64,000 bases of DNA from Paenibacillus sp. Soil787 (GCF_001429545.1 NZ_LMSP01000047.1:171091-235090); one strand, 5' to 3'. Numbered from the stretch's first letter, positions 25,092 through 34,039 are shown. Notes: generated by a model from the letters alone, not told the origin. Translations and numbers: made by a program.

Positions 25092-26195
25092 ATGCTGCAT
25101 CACAAAGCTTACAAATTTCGCATTTACCCCACGAAAGAACAAGCAACACTCTTTAACAAGACGATTGGATGCAGTCGCTTTGTGTTTAATCGTTTTTTAG
25201 CTCTATGGAATGACACATACAAGGAGACAGGTAAAGGTTTAAGTTATGGAGCATGCTCTTCTGAACTCACCAAACTAAAACAAGAAATAGATTGGTTGAA
25301 CGAACCGGACAAATTTTCTCTACAAAATGCACTAAGGAATTTGAGTGATGCTTACCATCGCTTTTTCAAAAAACAAAACGATGCACCTACGTTTAAGAGC
25401 AAGAAGAATCCTGTACAGTCTTACCAAACAAACTACACAAATGGAAACATTGAAATTTTAGACAATCAGATCAAGTTACCTAAACTTGGACTTGTGAAGT
25501 TTGCCAAAAGCCGTGAAGTCGAAGGCCGGATCCTGAACGTAACGATTAGACGCAATCCATCAGGTAAATATTTTGTATCTGTACTTACGGAAGTGCAGCG
25601 CCATGAGTTGCCCAAAACAGGTAATGAAGTTGGCATCGATGTTGGCTTGAAAGAATTCGCAATTCTATCCAATGGCGAAGTGTTCGGCAACCCTAAATTC
25701 TTTCGCATACTGGAAGAAAAATTGGGAAGGGCACAGCGTAAACTATCACGTAGGATGAAAGGCAGCAGCAATTGGAAGAAGCAGCGCATTAAAGTAGCGC
25801 GTATTCACGAGAAAATCACGAATGCTCGCACGGACTACTTGCAAAAGATTTCAACGCATATTGTCAAAAACCACGACATCATTGCGGTTGAAGACTTGCA
25901 AGTGTCGGGCATGATGAAAAATCATAAATTAGCCAAAGCAATTAGCGAGGTTTCCTGGTCGATGTTTCACTCCATGCTGGCGTACAAAGCGAAGTGGTAT
26001 GGCCGCATCGTTGTGGCTGTAGGTAAAACATTCGCATCTTCGCAGCTATGCTCCTGCTGTGGTTATAAGAACAAAGACGTTAAAGACCTAAAGTTGCGAG
26101 AATGGGACTGTTCCGATTGTGGAGCCCACCATGAGCGAGACTTCAATGCAAGTCTAAATATTCTTGCTGAAGGTAAAAGACTGCTTACCATGTAA
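25092..26195 (+). CDS. tnpB: RNA-guided endonuclease TnpB (IS605 OrfB family)
   Basis: 367 residues with the N-terminal 'KAYKFRIYPTKEQATLFNKTIG' helix-turn-helix type start and a full RuvC catalytic triad: D183 (GIDVGLKEF), E267 (VEDLQVSG) and D350 (HERDFNASLNI). The zinc finger has C320/C323 and C340/C343. Length and motifs indicate an intact nuclease of the type that uses an RNA made from the 3' end of its own element to cut DNA and retain the element. AAAGGAGAA precedes the ATG. No tnpA is present, so transposition would need help in trans. Confidence 0.93.
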   Translation: MLHHKAYKFRIYPTKEQATLFNKTIGCSRFVFNRFLALWNDTYKETGKGLSYGACSSELTKLKQEIDWLNEPDKFSLQNALRNLSDAYHRFFKKQNDAPTFKSKKNPVQSYQTNYTNGNIEILDNQIKLPKLGLVKFAKSREVEGRILNVTIRRNPSGKYFVSVLTEVQRHELPKTGNEVGIDVGLKEFAILSNGEVFGNPKFFRILEEKLGRAQRKLSRRMKGSSNWKKQRIKVARIHEKITNARTDYLQKISTHIVKNHDIIAVEDLQVSGMMKNHKLAKAISEVSWSMFHSMLAYKAKWYGRIVVAVGKTFASSQLCSCCGYKNKDVKDLKLREWDCSDCGAHHERDFNASLNILAEGKRLLTM

Positions 26196-26297
26196 ACACC
26201 TTATACGAACTGTCGGAACGACAGGGTTAGCTTGGTAAATTTCTCTTCGTTAGAAGGGACTACCCAAGAATCTCGTGACTTTAGTCATGAGAGGTTC
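26140..26297 (+). ncRNA. Candidate omegaRNA/reRNA of the TnpB element
   Basis: By analogy with characterised TnpB systems the guide RNA scaffold spans the tnpB 3' end and the right end of the element. The stretch has a CTGTCG-GAA-CGACAG hairpin (26210-26224) and the terminal CTCGTGAC..GTCATGAG hairpin (26272-26291). The guide would be the flanking DNA after about 26297. Boundaries are inferred. Confidence 0.45.
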
Positions 26298-26333
26298 AAG
26301 TAAGCTATGAAACAACAGGAGGGGTGGATTTTC

Positions 26334-26807
26334 TTGGAACTCATCATTCGTACCGCACAATTAGAAGATTACGAAGCCGTAAATGCCATCATTCGAGTAG
26401 GGCAGGAAGAGCATGCGGATGCTTTGCCGGAGCGTTTTGCCAGGTTAGATCATGTTGTTGCTATGGGATGGTACCGAAGCTTCTCAGACCAGCAGAACAA
26501 AGTGATTTTGGTCGCGGAGAAAGAGGGCCTGGTCGTTGGGGTAGCTATGCTTGAAATGAAGAAATCTCCCAACTATGAAGCGCTAGTGCCTCGAACCTAT
26601 GCGTATTTAAATGAACTGGCCGTCTCACCAGATTTTCTGCGTCAGGGCATTGGGACTAAGCTATATGAAGCTTCTTTTGCCTGGGCTAAGGAGCGTTCAG
26701 CTGCCTCGCTGGAATTAAATGTATGGGAATTTAATGAGCGTGCCATTGCCTTTTATAAATCCTTAGGGATGGTTACCTTAAATCGCACCATGACATCAAA
26801 GATATGA
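26334..26807 (+). CDS. GNAT family N-acetyltransferase (RimI-like)
   Basis: 157 residues, single GNAT domain: 'LNELAVSPDFLRQGIGTKLYEASFAWAKE' contains the acetyl-CoA motif A (RQGIGTKL) and 'LNVWEFNERAIAFYKSLGMV' motif B. The start is taken as TTG 26334 with AGGAGGGG at 26317-26324; an ATG at 26307 in the same frame lies almost at the right end of the IS element and would add nine residues not expected for the family. The IS seems to have landed immediately upstream of this ribosome site. Acceptor unknown. Confidence 0.82.
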   Translation: MELIIRTAQLEDYEAVNAIIRVGQEEHADALPERFARLDHVVAMGWYRSFSDQQNKVILVAEKEGLVVGVAMLEMKKSPNYEALVPRTYAYLNELAVSPDFLRQGIGTKLYEASFAWAKERSAASLELNVWEFNERAIAFYKSLGMVTLNRTMTSKI

Positions 26808-26829
26808 TCAACAATGAAGGAGCATGATT

Positions 26830-27831
26830 ATGCTATTTATCGATAATGAAGGAATCACAGATCCTCGGATTAATTTAGCGATAGAGGAATATGCCCTTAG
26901 GCAACTCCCTAACGATGAGAGTTACTTACTTTTTTACATCAACGAACCGTCCATTATTATTGGTAAAAATCAAAATACAATTGAAGAAATCAATCCCGAA
27001 TATGTTAAAGAGAATAACCTTCATGTGGTTCGGAGATTATCGGGTGGCGGAGCTGTGTATCATGATTTGGGCAATCTGAATTTCAGCTTCATTACACAGG
27101 ATGACGGGAACTCTTTTCACAATTTTCAAAAGTTTACTGAACCCGTTGTTGAAGCACTGCGTAAGCTTGGTGTTGAAGCGGCTTTAACGGGTCGCAATGA
27201 TATCCAAGTCGGTGAGCGCAAAATTTCGGGCAATGCTCAATTTGCAACCAAAGGCAGGATGTTCAGTCACGGAACACTGCTCTTCAATTCAGAAATCGAA
27301 AACGTCGTATCTGCCCTTAAGGTTAATCTTGATAAGATTCAGTCCAAGGGTATTAAATCGATTCGCAGCCGGGTAGCTAACATCATAGAGTTCCTAAGCG
27401 AGCCTATTACGTTGGAGGAATTCCGAAGTAAGCTGCTTGCTTCTATTTTCAGTGCCGAGGAGTCGGAAGTTCCCATGTACAAGCTTTCTGAGGAGGACTG
27501 GGACCGTATCCACGAGCTATCTGAGGAACGCTATCAGAACTGGGACTGGAACTACGGGAAATCACCTAAAAGTACAGCGCAAAACTCCAAACGCTTCGAA
27601 GGTGTTGGTACAGTAGATGTGCGATTAAATATTGAAGAAGGTCATATTCATGATTTGAAAATATATGGAGACTTCTTCGGAGCCAGCGACATAGCAGAAC
27701 TAGAGGAAACGCTGCGTGGTTCGCGGTATGAAGAGTCATCTGTCCGAGAACGGTTGTCAGGCGTGGAATTGCAGCGTTACTTTGGTGCGCTGGATTTGGA
27801 GTCTTTTGTAGCTTTAGTGATGTTATATTAG
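26830..27831 (+). CDS. lplJ: Lipoate-protein ligase (LplJ-like)
   Basis: Activates free lipoate with ATP and attaches it to lipoyl domains. 333 residues beginning 'MLFIDNEGITDPRINLAIEEYAL'. Catalytic-domain motifs 'IIIGKNQNTIEEIN', 'RRLSGGGAVYHDLGN' (lipoyl-AMP loop), 'GRNDIQVGERKISGNAQ' and 'FSHGTLLFN' are all present, and the C-terminal accessory domain ('NWDWNYGKSPK') is complete. ATG 26830 is chosen over ATG 26824 because AAGGAG (26817-26822) would be only 1 base from the latter. The histidine phosphatase follows closely. Confidence 0.94.
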   Translation: MLFIDNEGITDPRINLAIEEYALRQLPNDESYLLFYINEPSIIIGKNQNTIEEINPEYVKENNLHVVRRLSGGGAVYHDLGNLNFSFITQDDGNSFHNFQKFTEPVVEALRKLGVEAALTGRNDIQVGERKISGNAQFATKGRMFSHGTLLFNSEIENVVSALKVNLDKIQSKGIKSIRSRVANIIEFLSEPITLEEFRSKLLASIFSAEESEVPMYKLSEEDWDRIHELSEERYQNWDWNYGKSPKSTAQNSKRFEGVGTVDVRLNIEEGHIHDLKIYGDFFGASDIAELEETLRGSRYEESSVRERLSGVELQRYFGALDLESFVALVMLY

Positions 27832-27853
27832 TGCAAGGAGGGGGATGAAGTCG

Positions 27854-28480
27854 ATGACAAAGCTTTATTTAATCCGACATGGGGAAACGATGTGGAATGT
27901 AGAGCGCCGAATGCAAGGTCACTTGGATTCACCGCTTTCAACTTTAGGGGAGCAGCAAGCCTCCTGGTTGTCAAATGCTTTGAAGGATGTTCATTTTGAT
28001 GTTCTGTTTGCGAGCAGCAGCGGCCGTACTTTGCAAACGGCGGATATCGTGAAAGGCTCACGTGAAATAGCAATACATGCTTCGGATGCGTGGAAAGAAA
28101 TGAATCTAGGTGCTTGGGAGGGGCGGATTTCGGCGGAAATTGCAGATTTGGATCCTGACAACTTCCATGCATTCTGGCATGCGCCTGAACTGTATAGACC
28201 AACGCAAGGTGAGTCTTATGCGGATTTGCAGGCTCGCGTCATCCCAGCAATTGTGCAACTGCTAGAAGAACATGCAGGCAAAACAATAGCCTTAATTTCA
28301 CATACTGTCACGTTGAAAATGATCATGGCTTACTTCGAGCGAAGAGCTCTAGCAGACTTGTGGATCCCGCCATATTTTCACCCAACTTGTTTAAGTCTTG
28401 TCGAAATCATTGATAACGAGCCTCATATCCGGCTTCACGGAGATACGTCCCATTTTCAAGAAGAAGCATTTGGTTTCTAA
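27854..28480 (+). CDS. Histidine phosphatase family protein (phosphoglycerate-mutase-like)
   Basis: 208 residues. The catalytic RHG is in 'LYLIRHGETMWNVERRMQGHLDSPLS'; a second conserved region 'FASSSGRTLQTADIV' supplies the expected Arg, and 'ISHTVTLKMIM' the second catalytic His. This is the branch of small phosphatases annotated as alpha-ribazole or broad-specificity phosphatases in Bacillota. The run of G after AAGGAGG allows either ATG 27845 or 27854; 27854 gives the better spacing. Substrate unknown. Confidence 0.85.
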   Translation: MTKLYLIRHGETMWNVERRMQGHLDSPLSTLGEQQASWLSNALKDVHFDVLFASSSGRTLQTADIVKGSREIAIHASDAWKEMNLGAWEGRISAEIADLDPDNFHAFWHAPELYRPTQGESYADLQARVIPAIVQLLEEHAGKTIALISHTVTLKMIMAYFERRALADLWIPPYFHPTCLSLVEIIDNEPHIRLHGDTSHFQEEAFGF

Positions 28481-28508
28481 CATACATTATCAACTGGAGG
28501 ACTTATCT

Positions 28509-28808
28509 ATGATCTTAGAAGTAGCCATCCTTCCTGTAATTGCAGGGAAAAGTGCGGAGTTCGAAGCGGCGTTTCGCCAAGCATCATCTATTATTTCATC
28601 GATGAATGGATACATTTCTCATGAGCTGCAGACGTGTATCGAGGATAGCAACAAATACTTGCTGCTCGTTCACTGGGAAACACTGGAGGATCACACCGTA
28701 GGCTTCCGTGGCTCTGAAGAGTATCAAGAATGGCGGAAGCTGCTGCACCATTTCTATGACCCCTTCCCGGTGGTCGAGCATTATTGCCTGTCACAAAAGT
28801 ATCATTAA
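28509..28808 (+). CDS. Antibiotic biosynthesis monooxygenase (ABM) domain protein, YgiN-like
   Basis: 99-residue single-domain protein of the dimeric alpha/beta ABM fold. 'MILEVAILPVIAGKSAEFEAAF' and 'LLLVHWETLEDHTVGFRGSEEYQEWRKLL..F' match the family pattern. TGGAGG precedes ATG 28509 by 8 bases. The name of the family overstates what is known: many members are quinone- or heme-related stress proteins of unclear function. It is close behind the phosphatase gene. Confidence 0.8.
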   Translation: MILEVAILPVIAGKSAEFEAAFRQASSIISSMNGYISHELQTCIEDSNKYLLLVHWETLEDHTVGFRGSEEYQEWRKLLHHFYDPFPVVEHYCLSQKYH

Positions 28809-28894
28809 CTGCTGTCGCGGTCTAAAATGCATCAAAGGAGCGTAGGATGGATTGATACGAACCATCAAACCATCCTGTAAACGAGGTGATCCTC

Positions 28895-29872
28895 ATGAGT
28901 GGTCGAAGCTTGCCATCCAGACAGATCAACATCGTCTTACGGCAGCCAGAGCCTGGTATGCATAGGCGAGCCGTTGATGGAGCAGGCAGCCAGACTCACG
29001 CTTCGCCGCTAGCCGATGCCGAGCCGCAGCTCACAGGAAAGAAGACACCTCTCGAGGGTCCGCTTTCGGAAGTTTTCAAAGAGCTGAATCAACTGATTGG
29101 CCTTGATAATGTCAAAGAGTTGGTGCATGAAATCTATGCACTCTTACAAATTTCGCAATTTCGCGCAGAAGCCGGGCTGCTCAGCAATGCGCACGTGTAC
29201 CATATGATTTTCAAAGGAAGCCCCGGAACTGGTAAAACGACTGTGGCTAGACTAATGGGTCGTATGTTTCATGCCATGGGTGTTCTGAGCAAGGGTCATT
29301 TTATTGAAGTGGAGCGTGCAGATCTAGTAGGAGAATACATTGGACATACAGCGCTTAAAACTCGTGAGTTGATGAAAAAGGCGATGGGCGGCATCCTTTT
29401 CATTGATGAAGCCTATAGTTTGGCACGTGGAGGAGATAAGGATTTTGGCAAGGAATCCATTGATGCGCTGGTCAAAGGCATGGAGGATAAGAAGAATGAG
29501 TTCATCCTTATTCTAGCAGGGTACAGCGACGAAATGGAGCAATTTCTGGCTACGAATCCAGGGCTTCCTTCACGGTTTCCTATTCAAATTGATTTCGAGG
29601 ACTATCCGATTGAACAGTTGATTCAGATTACCGAGCTCATGGCCAAAGACCGAGAATATGTTCTTCTTCCACAAACGATTGTGAAGCTTAAGCAGCATTT
29701 AACCGATGAGAAAGCCGCTACATGGCGTGCATTTAGTAACGCGAGGTATGTTCGAAACATCCTGGAGAAAGCGATGCGTCATCAGGCGGTAAGGTTACTT
29801 AGTCAATACGTAAATGCGCCTTCAAAATTAGAATTAATGTCAATAAGGCCAGAAGATATGAAATTTAAATGA
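28895..29872 (+). CDS. spoVK: AAA+ ATPase, stage V sporulation protein K (SpoVK)
   Basis: 325 residues of the CbbX/SpoVK AAA family. 'LNQLIGLDNVKELVHEIYAL' starts the AAA module; Walker A is 'GSPGTGKTTVARLMG', Walker B 'GGILFIDEAYSLAR', and sensor/arginine residues follow ('NPGLPSRFPIQIDF', 'NARYVRNILEKA'). In B. subtilis spoVK sits just before hflX and ynbB, as here apart from the inserted efe operon, which supports orthology. ATG 28895 has GAGGTGAT upstream. It is required late in spore maturation in Bacillus; molecular target unknown. A very strong terminator follows. Confidence 0.9.
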   Translation: MSGRSLPSRQINIVLRQPEPGMHRRAVDGAGSQTHASPLADAEPQLTGKKTPLEGPLSEVFKELNQLIGLDNVKELVHEIYALLQISQFRAEAGLLSNAHVYHMIFKGSPGTGKTTVARLMGRMFHAMGVLSKGHFIEVERADLVGEYIGHTALKTRELMKKAMGGILFIDEAYSLARGGDKDFGKESIDALVKGMEDKKNEFILILAGYSDEMEQFLATNPGLPSRFPIQIDFEDYPIEQLIQITELMAKDREYVLLPQTIVKLKQHLTDEKAATWRAFSNARYVRNILEKAMRHQAVRLLSQYVNAPSKLELMSIRPEDMKFK

Positions 29873-29879
29873 AATTTAT

Positions 29880-29919
29880 AAAGCGATTTAACTATTAATA
29901 GTTAAATCGCTTTTTTTTC
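29880..29919 (+). terminator. Strong Rho-independent terminator after spoVK
   Basis: A perfect 13-bp stem GCGATTTAACTA.. / ..TAGTTAAATCGC with TTAA loop, followed by eight T (29911-29918). Confidence 0.95.
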
Positions 29920-29932
29920 TTGCATAAAACAA

Positions 29933-29960
29933 TTGACAGATTGGTTGAACGTAGTAAAAT
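29933..29960 (+). promoter_or_regulatory. SigA promoter of efeUOB
   Basis: TTGACA (29933-29938), 16-base spacer, TAAAAT (29955-29960). The Fur operator lies about 20 bases downstream. Confidence 0.65.
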
Positions 29961-29980
29961 AGACAGAGTAATTAATTGGT

Positions 29981-29995
29981 TGATAATGATTATCA
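29981..29995 (+). promoter_or_regulatory. Fur box controlling efeUOB
   Basis: TGATAATGATTATCA is an exact match to the Bacillus 7-1-7 Fur operator (TGATAAT-N-ATTATCA). Placed just after the promoter, it should block the operon when iron is sufficient. Confidence 0.92.
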
Positions 29996-30046
29996 ATATT
30001 AACTTGGTTGAATTTGGGTTTTATTTTCTATAGGGAGTTGTGATTC

Positions 30047-31528
30047 ATGCGTAAAGTCATCTTAATGAGTTGGATATCGCTGCTAATACTGCTTTTTCCT
30101 TTAACAGTAGGTGCTAAGGCGGAGGATGATCTGGCCAAGGCTGATGAAGGTATTGTTCGCGCCATTCAAGCTGCAGATAGCGGTAAGTTGGAGGAAGCCA
30201 CCCAATTATTCGAAACGTTTCAAATCAACTGGTTGTCTTACGAGGAAGGGATAAAGGAGCGCTCATTGGCAGCCTATCAGAAAATTGAGCAAGCGATGGG
30301 TGAAGTATCCTTCCAAACGCTCAAGCAGCCAATTGATTCGCTGAAATTAGTTGCGGGATTGAATAATCTTCACAATTTGAATAAGAGTTTTATTGATGGC
30401 AACCTAGATGCTTTCGGTAAAGTGGTTCAGGGGAGTAGAGATATTACTGTAGGTTCTTTGGTTGAGTTGCTGGAGAAAGCGGCCGATCAAACGAAGCAGA
30501 ATGATATCGAAGGTGCTTCCGCAAGTATCCAAAATCTTCGGAATTCCTGGTTGCAAATCGAAGGTATTGTTCTTACACAATCTTCTTCTGTGTACACTTC
30601 GATGGAAAGAGACATGGTAACTGCTTACGCACAGCTGACTGCTGTTCCCGCTCAAGTTGGTGAGGCTTCCGCAACCATTGCGCGAATGCACGCTGAATTG
30701 CAGCCGTTAGCGGCCAAAACAAGCTACACCATGCTGGATGCAACGACGATTTTGCTCAGAGAAGGTCTGGAAGCTTTGTTAGTCATTATTGCTTTACTAG
30801 GTTTCCTGAATAAATCCGGTCATGGTGATAAGAAACAATGGATTTGGTATGGCGTACTCGGTGGCTTGTTTGTAAGTATGGTGCTTGGTATTGTCGTTCA
30901 ACAGTTGTTTTCCACAAGTGCATTTGGGAACAACAACTTCTTAATTGCTGGATGTACAGGGATTTTCGCCGCTGTCATGCTGCTGTATATGAGCTACTGG
31001 CTGCACAGCAAATCAAGTGCCTCCAATTGGCAGAAATACATACGGGATCAGAGCGTCAAAGCTTTGGCTACCGGAAGTTTAGTATCTCTCAGTTTGCTTG
31101 CTTTTCTCGCTGTTTTCCGTGAAGGCACAGAAACCGTTCTCTTCATGATCGGTATGGCATCCTCTATCTCCTTAAGCTCACTTCTTGGTGGTATAGGAAT
31201 TGGAGTGGCCGTCCTACTCATAGTCGCCTTTTTAATCCTAAAAATTGGCCTGCGTATTCCAATGCGTCCATTCTTCCTAGTTTCAAGCTTCTTCGTATTC
31301 TATCTTTGCTTTAAATTTGCGGGAATGGGTGTGCATGGGCTTCAATTGGCAGGTTATTTGCCTGCAACGACAGCTTCTTGGCTGCCAAGCTGGGATTTTA
31401 TTGCGCTGTATCCAACGTTAGAAAGTGCTATACCGCAATTTATTCTCCTGATAACCGCGTTGTTTGCAGTCATCTGGGACCGTCGTAAAACGATTCAAAT
31501 GAGAAATATGGCATTATCTAAATCATAA
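30047..31528 (+). CDS. efeU: Iron permease EfeU (FTR1 family) with N-terminal extracytoplasmic domain
   Basis: Ferric/ferrous iron permease of 493 residues. A signal segment (1-23, ending VGAKA) is followed by a helical extracytoplasmic region to about 225, then an FTR1 core of seven hydrophobic segments. Both REXXE iron-binding motifs are present: REGLE ('LLREGLEALLVII') and REGTE ('FREGTETVLFMIG'). B. subtilis EfeU (YwbL) has the same extended layout. It is the first gene of the Fur-regulated operon with efeO and efeB; iron is probably oxidised or handled by the partners and passed to this channel. Confidence 0.93.
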   Translation: MRKVILMSWISLLILLFPLTVGAKAEDDLAKADEGIVRAIQAADSGKLEEATQLFETFQINWLSYEEGIKERSLAAYQKIEQAMGEVSFQTLKQPIDSLKLVAGLNNLHNLNKSFIDGNLDAFGKVVQGSRDITVGSLVELLEKAADQTKQNDIEGASASIQNLRNSWLQIEGIVLTQSSSVYTSMERDMVTAYAQLTAVPAQVGEASATIARMHAELQPLAAKTSYTMLDATTILLREGLEALLVIIALLGFLNKSGHGDKKQWIWYGVLGGLFVSMVLGIVVQQLFSTSAFGNNNFLIAGCTGIFAAVMLLYMSYWLHSKSSASNWQKYIRDQSVKALATGSLVSLSLLAFLAVFREGTETVLFMIGMASSISLSSLLGGIGIGVAVLLIVAFLILKIGLRIPMRPFFLVSSFFVFYLCFKFAGMGVHGLQLAGYLPATTASWLPSWDFIALYPTLESAIPQFILLITALFAVIWDRRKTIQMRNMALSKS

Positions 31529-31555
31529 ATTATAGAAAAGTGGAGGAACAATCCC

Positions 31556-32725
31556 ATGAATAAACGTCAACAACTTATCATTTTAGCAGCTGCAACAACA
31601 CTTGTACTCGCAGGCTGTGGTAAAACGGAAACAACAACAGAAGTGGCCAAAGTTCCTGTAAAAGAAGGATCTGCTGCGCTTCTGACAAGTCTTGAGCAGT
31701 TGAAGGGTCAACTGGACACAAGTAAGGTTAAAGATCCGAAGAAGCAATCCACCCTGCTTGAGAATCAGTGGGCTAGCTTCGAAGATGAAGTAAAACCGAA
31801 ATTTCCAGAGCTGTATTTTAAAGTCGAGAAATTTCTGACTCCATTAGAAGCAGGATTGAATCAAGACAAGCTGGATTATGCGACATTAACTGCACTCAAT
31901 ACTAATTTAAAAGCAGCAATTACGGAGCTCAGCACCTCCCTTGCTGATAATAAAGGTGCAGTTAATAAAGAGGTTATCGCAGCATCCAAAGAGCTTCAAG
32001 AGGCTGCAAAAGCGTACAATAAATACGTACAGGAACAAGGGAAACAATTAGTCACTGGACTCGAACAGCTGGATGCTGCTGTGAAGAGCGGCGATCTGAA
32101 AAAGGCACAAGAATCCTATGGACAATCACGGATGCCTTATGAGAGAATTGAACCGATTATTGAGGCTTTTAGCGAGCTGGATGGTGTCATGGATGCACGT
32201 GTTGATGATTTTAAGAATGAAACGGATCCTGAGTTCACAGGTTATCATCGTATAGAGTATTTGTTGTTTGTTAAAAAGAATGTGAAGGAAGCTGAAGCTT
32301 TCTCTTCACGTTTACTAGAAGACGGCAAGAAAATGCAGCAAGCAATTGCATCCACTACCATTGATCCTGCTGATTTTATCGCTGGTGTCGGTGAATTGAT
32401 GGAAGAAGCACAAGCGACCAAAATTACGGGCGAAGAAGAACGTTGGAGTGGAGCGACAATACCTGTTATCAGAGCTAACGTAGAAGGCGCGCAAGCCATC
32501 TATGATCTCGTTAAAGGTGAGCTGAAGAAGAAAGATGCCGCACTTGATGAGAAAATAAGCAAAAGCTTAGCCACGGTTATCGAAACCATGAACACACTAT
32601 CACCTATTGGTGTTACCTGGAACGATTTCAACAAAATCGAACAAGCCAAACAAATCGATTTAAAAAATAAACTGGAAGCACTTGCTGAGCCGTTAGTGAA
32701 AATGCCAGGAACGTTAAGTAAATAA
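31556..32725 (+). CDS. efeO: Iron uptake lipoprotein EfeO/EfeM (imelysin/M75 domain)
   Basis: 389-residue lipoprotein: lipobox 'LVLAGC' with C21. The mature part is a helical imelysin-like (peptidase M75) domain with the HXXE metal motif in 'GYHRIEYLLF'. The N-terminal cupredoxin domain of long EfeO proteins is not visible; the first 130 mature residues are helical, so this is an EfeM-like form. GGAGGA precedes the ATG. Located 27 bases after efeU and 26 before efeB. It should bind iron outside the membrane and hand it to EfeU. Confidence 0.9.
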   Translation: MNKRQQLIILAAATTLVLAGCGKTETTTEVAKVPVKEGSAALLTSLEQLKGQLDTSKVKDPKKQSTLLENQWASFEDEVKPKFPELYFKVEKFLTPLEAGLNQDKLDYATLTALNTNLKAAITELSTSLADNKGAVNKEVIAASKELQEAAKAYNKYVQEQGKQLVTGLEQLDAAVKSGDLKKAQESYGQSRMPYERIEPIIEAFSELDGVMDARVDDFKNETDPEFTGYHRIEYLLFVKKNVKEAEAFSSRLLEDGKKMQQAIASTTIDPADFIAGVGELMEEAQATKITGEEERWSGATIPVIRANVEGAQAIYDLVKGELKKKDAALDEKISKSLATVIETMNTLSPIGVTWNDFNKIEQAKQIDLKNKLEALAEPLVKMPGTLSK

Positions 32726-32751
32726 AGGGGAATGGAAGGAGAAACATCGGT

Positions 32752-34029
32752 ATGGGTGATAAAATGAATCGCCGCGCTTTCTTAGGAATGACTGCGGCTG
32801 GTGCTGCAGGCGTTGTTATTGGGGATCTGCTTGAGAAGGCACAGAAAGTGATACCTACCACTTCGAACAAACAACTAGGTACTGCATCCGCAAGCGTAGC
32901 GAATGAGACCATCTCATTTTATGGTGCTCATCAAACCGGTGTTGTGACTCCGGCGCAGAACTTTGCGAATGTGGCTGCCTTTGATGTGACCACGAAGGAT
33001 GTGAAGGAGCTAAAGGAGCTTTTACAGCTTTGGACCGAAATGGCAGCGACTCTCATGGAAGGCAAGCCTCTTGCGGCTGAACCTCAGGAGGGTAAGTTCC
33101 CGCCGGTGGATACCGGGGAGCAAATGGGCCTCGATACGGGTAAATTAACGCTTACCTTCGCTGTAGGTGCGTCTTTGTTCGAAAAAGATGGCGTCGATCG
33201 CTTCGGGCTTCGTTCTCGTAAACCATCCGGCCTTACAGAAATGCCTATCTTTCATAAAGACTCGCTTCAGGAACAATTGACCCATGGAGACATCATTATT
33301 CAGGCTTGTGCTGATGATCCGATCATTTGTTTCCATGCGATTCGTAACTTTTCTAAAGCTGCTCGCGGCGTCGCTCATTTGCGCTGGCAGCAGACCGGAC
33401 AGTTGGGCGTGAAGTCCCAAGGGACGAAACGGAACTTGTTCGGCTTCAAGGACGGTACGGCTAATCCAGACTTGCAAGATGAACAATTTATGAACAATAA
33501 TGTTTGGGTCGATGCGGGAGACGGTGCATCTTGGTTTGCTGGAGGCACCTACATGGTTGTTCGCCGTATTCATATGCGCATTGAAACATGGGATCAACAA
33601 CCATTTTCGGATCAAGAAGAGATTATCGGACGTCAGAAGGTTTCCGGAGCGCCGATGGGTGGACATGGAGAATTCGATAAACCTAATTTTGCTGACGATA
33701 CCAAAGGTGAAGTCACACCACTAGATTCTCATATCCGTCTTTCAAATCCGCGCACGGGAGAGAATTCAGAGCGTGAGCGGATTTTGCGCCGCGGGTATAA
33801 TTTCATGGATAACCTCGATAACGTTGGCCGAATCAATGCTGGATTGTTGTTCGTTTGTTTCAATCGGAATATTCAAACGCAGTTTGAATCAATCCAGAAA
33901 AGACTGACGAATCCGAAGCTTCCTGACAAAATGCTTTCCTATACGGACACCACGGGTGGAGGCTATTTCGCCGTGCTGCCGGGTGTTCCAGCTAAGGGTT
34001 CGTTTTTGGGACAAGGTTTATTTACTTGA
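32752..34029 (+). CDS. efeB: Dye-decolourising-type heme peroxidase EfeB, Tat exported
   Basis: 425 residues. The N-terminus has a Tat signal (N-R-R-A-F-L-G followed by a hydrophobic stretch to about residue 35). DyP hallmarks: 'NLFGFKDGTANP' (GXXDG), 'VVRRIHMRIETWD' and the proximal-His region. The protein ends with a typical 'GGGYFAVLPGVP'. Known EfeB proteins oxidise Fe(II) with peroxide or act on porphyrins. AAGGAG at 10 bases precedes ATG 32752. Last gene of the efe operon; a terminator follows. Confidence 0.94.
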   Translation: MGDKMNRRAFLGMTAAGAAGVVIGDLLEKAQKVIPTTSNKQLGTASASVANETISFYGAHQTGVVTPAQNFANVAAFDVTTKDVKELKELLQLWTEMAATLMEGKPLAAEPQEGKFPPVDTGEQMGLDTGKLTLTFAVGASLFEKDGVDRFGLRSRKPSGLTEMPIFHKDSLQEQLTHGDIIIQACADDPIICFHAIRNFSKAARGVAHLRWQQTGQLGVKSQGTKRNLFGFKDGTANPDLQDEQFMNNNVWVDAGDGASWFAGGTYMVVRRIHMRIETWDQQPFSDQEEIIGRQKVSGAPMGGHGEFDKPNFADDTKGEVTPLDSHIRLSNPRTGENSERERILRRGYNFMDNLDNVGRINAGLLFVCFNRNIQTQFESIQKRLTNPKLPDKMLSYTDTTGGGYFAVLPGVPAKGSFLGQGLFT

Positions 34030-34039
34030 AATAGGTGGA

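Larger units (their letters stand above)
24926..26297 (+). mobile_element. IS200/IS605-superfamily element carrying only tnpB (IS1341-type)
   Basis: An element of about 1.37 kb with no Y1 transposase (tnpA). Left-end hairpin: CGGATAG (24960-24966) with CTATCCG (24989-24995) enclosing GTGG/CCAC. Right-end hairpin CTCGTGAC..GTCATGAG (26272-26291) just before GAGGTTCAAG. The 12-mer GTGACTTTAGTC occurs at both ends (24932-24943 and 26275-26286). Exact boundaries are uncertain because these elements make no target duplication. It sits between two unrelated acetyltransferase genes. Confidence 0.8.

Noticed and set aside
24926..26297. Reading the tnpB element as part of a CRISPR-Cas12 locus
   Set aside because: The protein is 367 residues with IS605 OrfB motifs and IS-type end hairpins; no repeats or adaptation genes are nearby.
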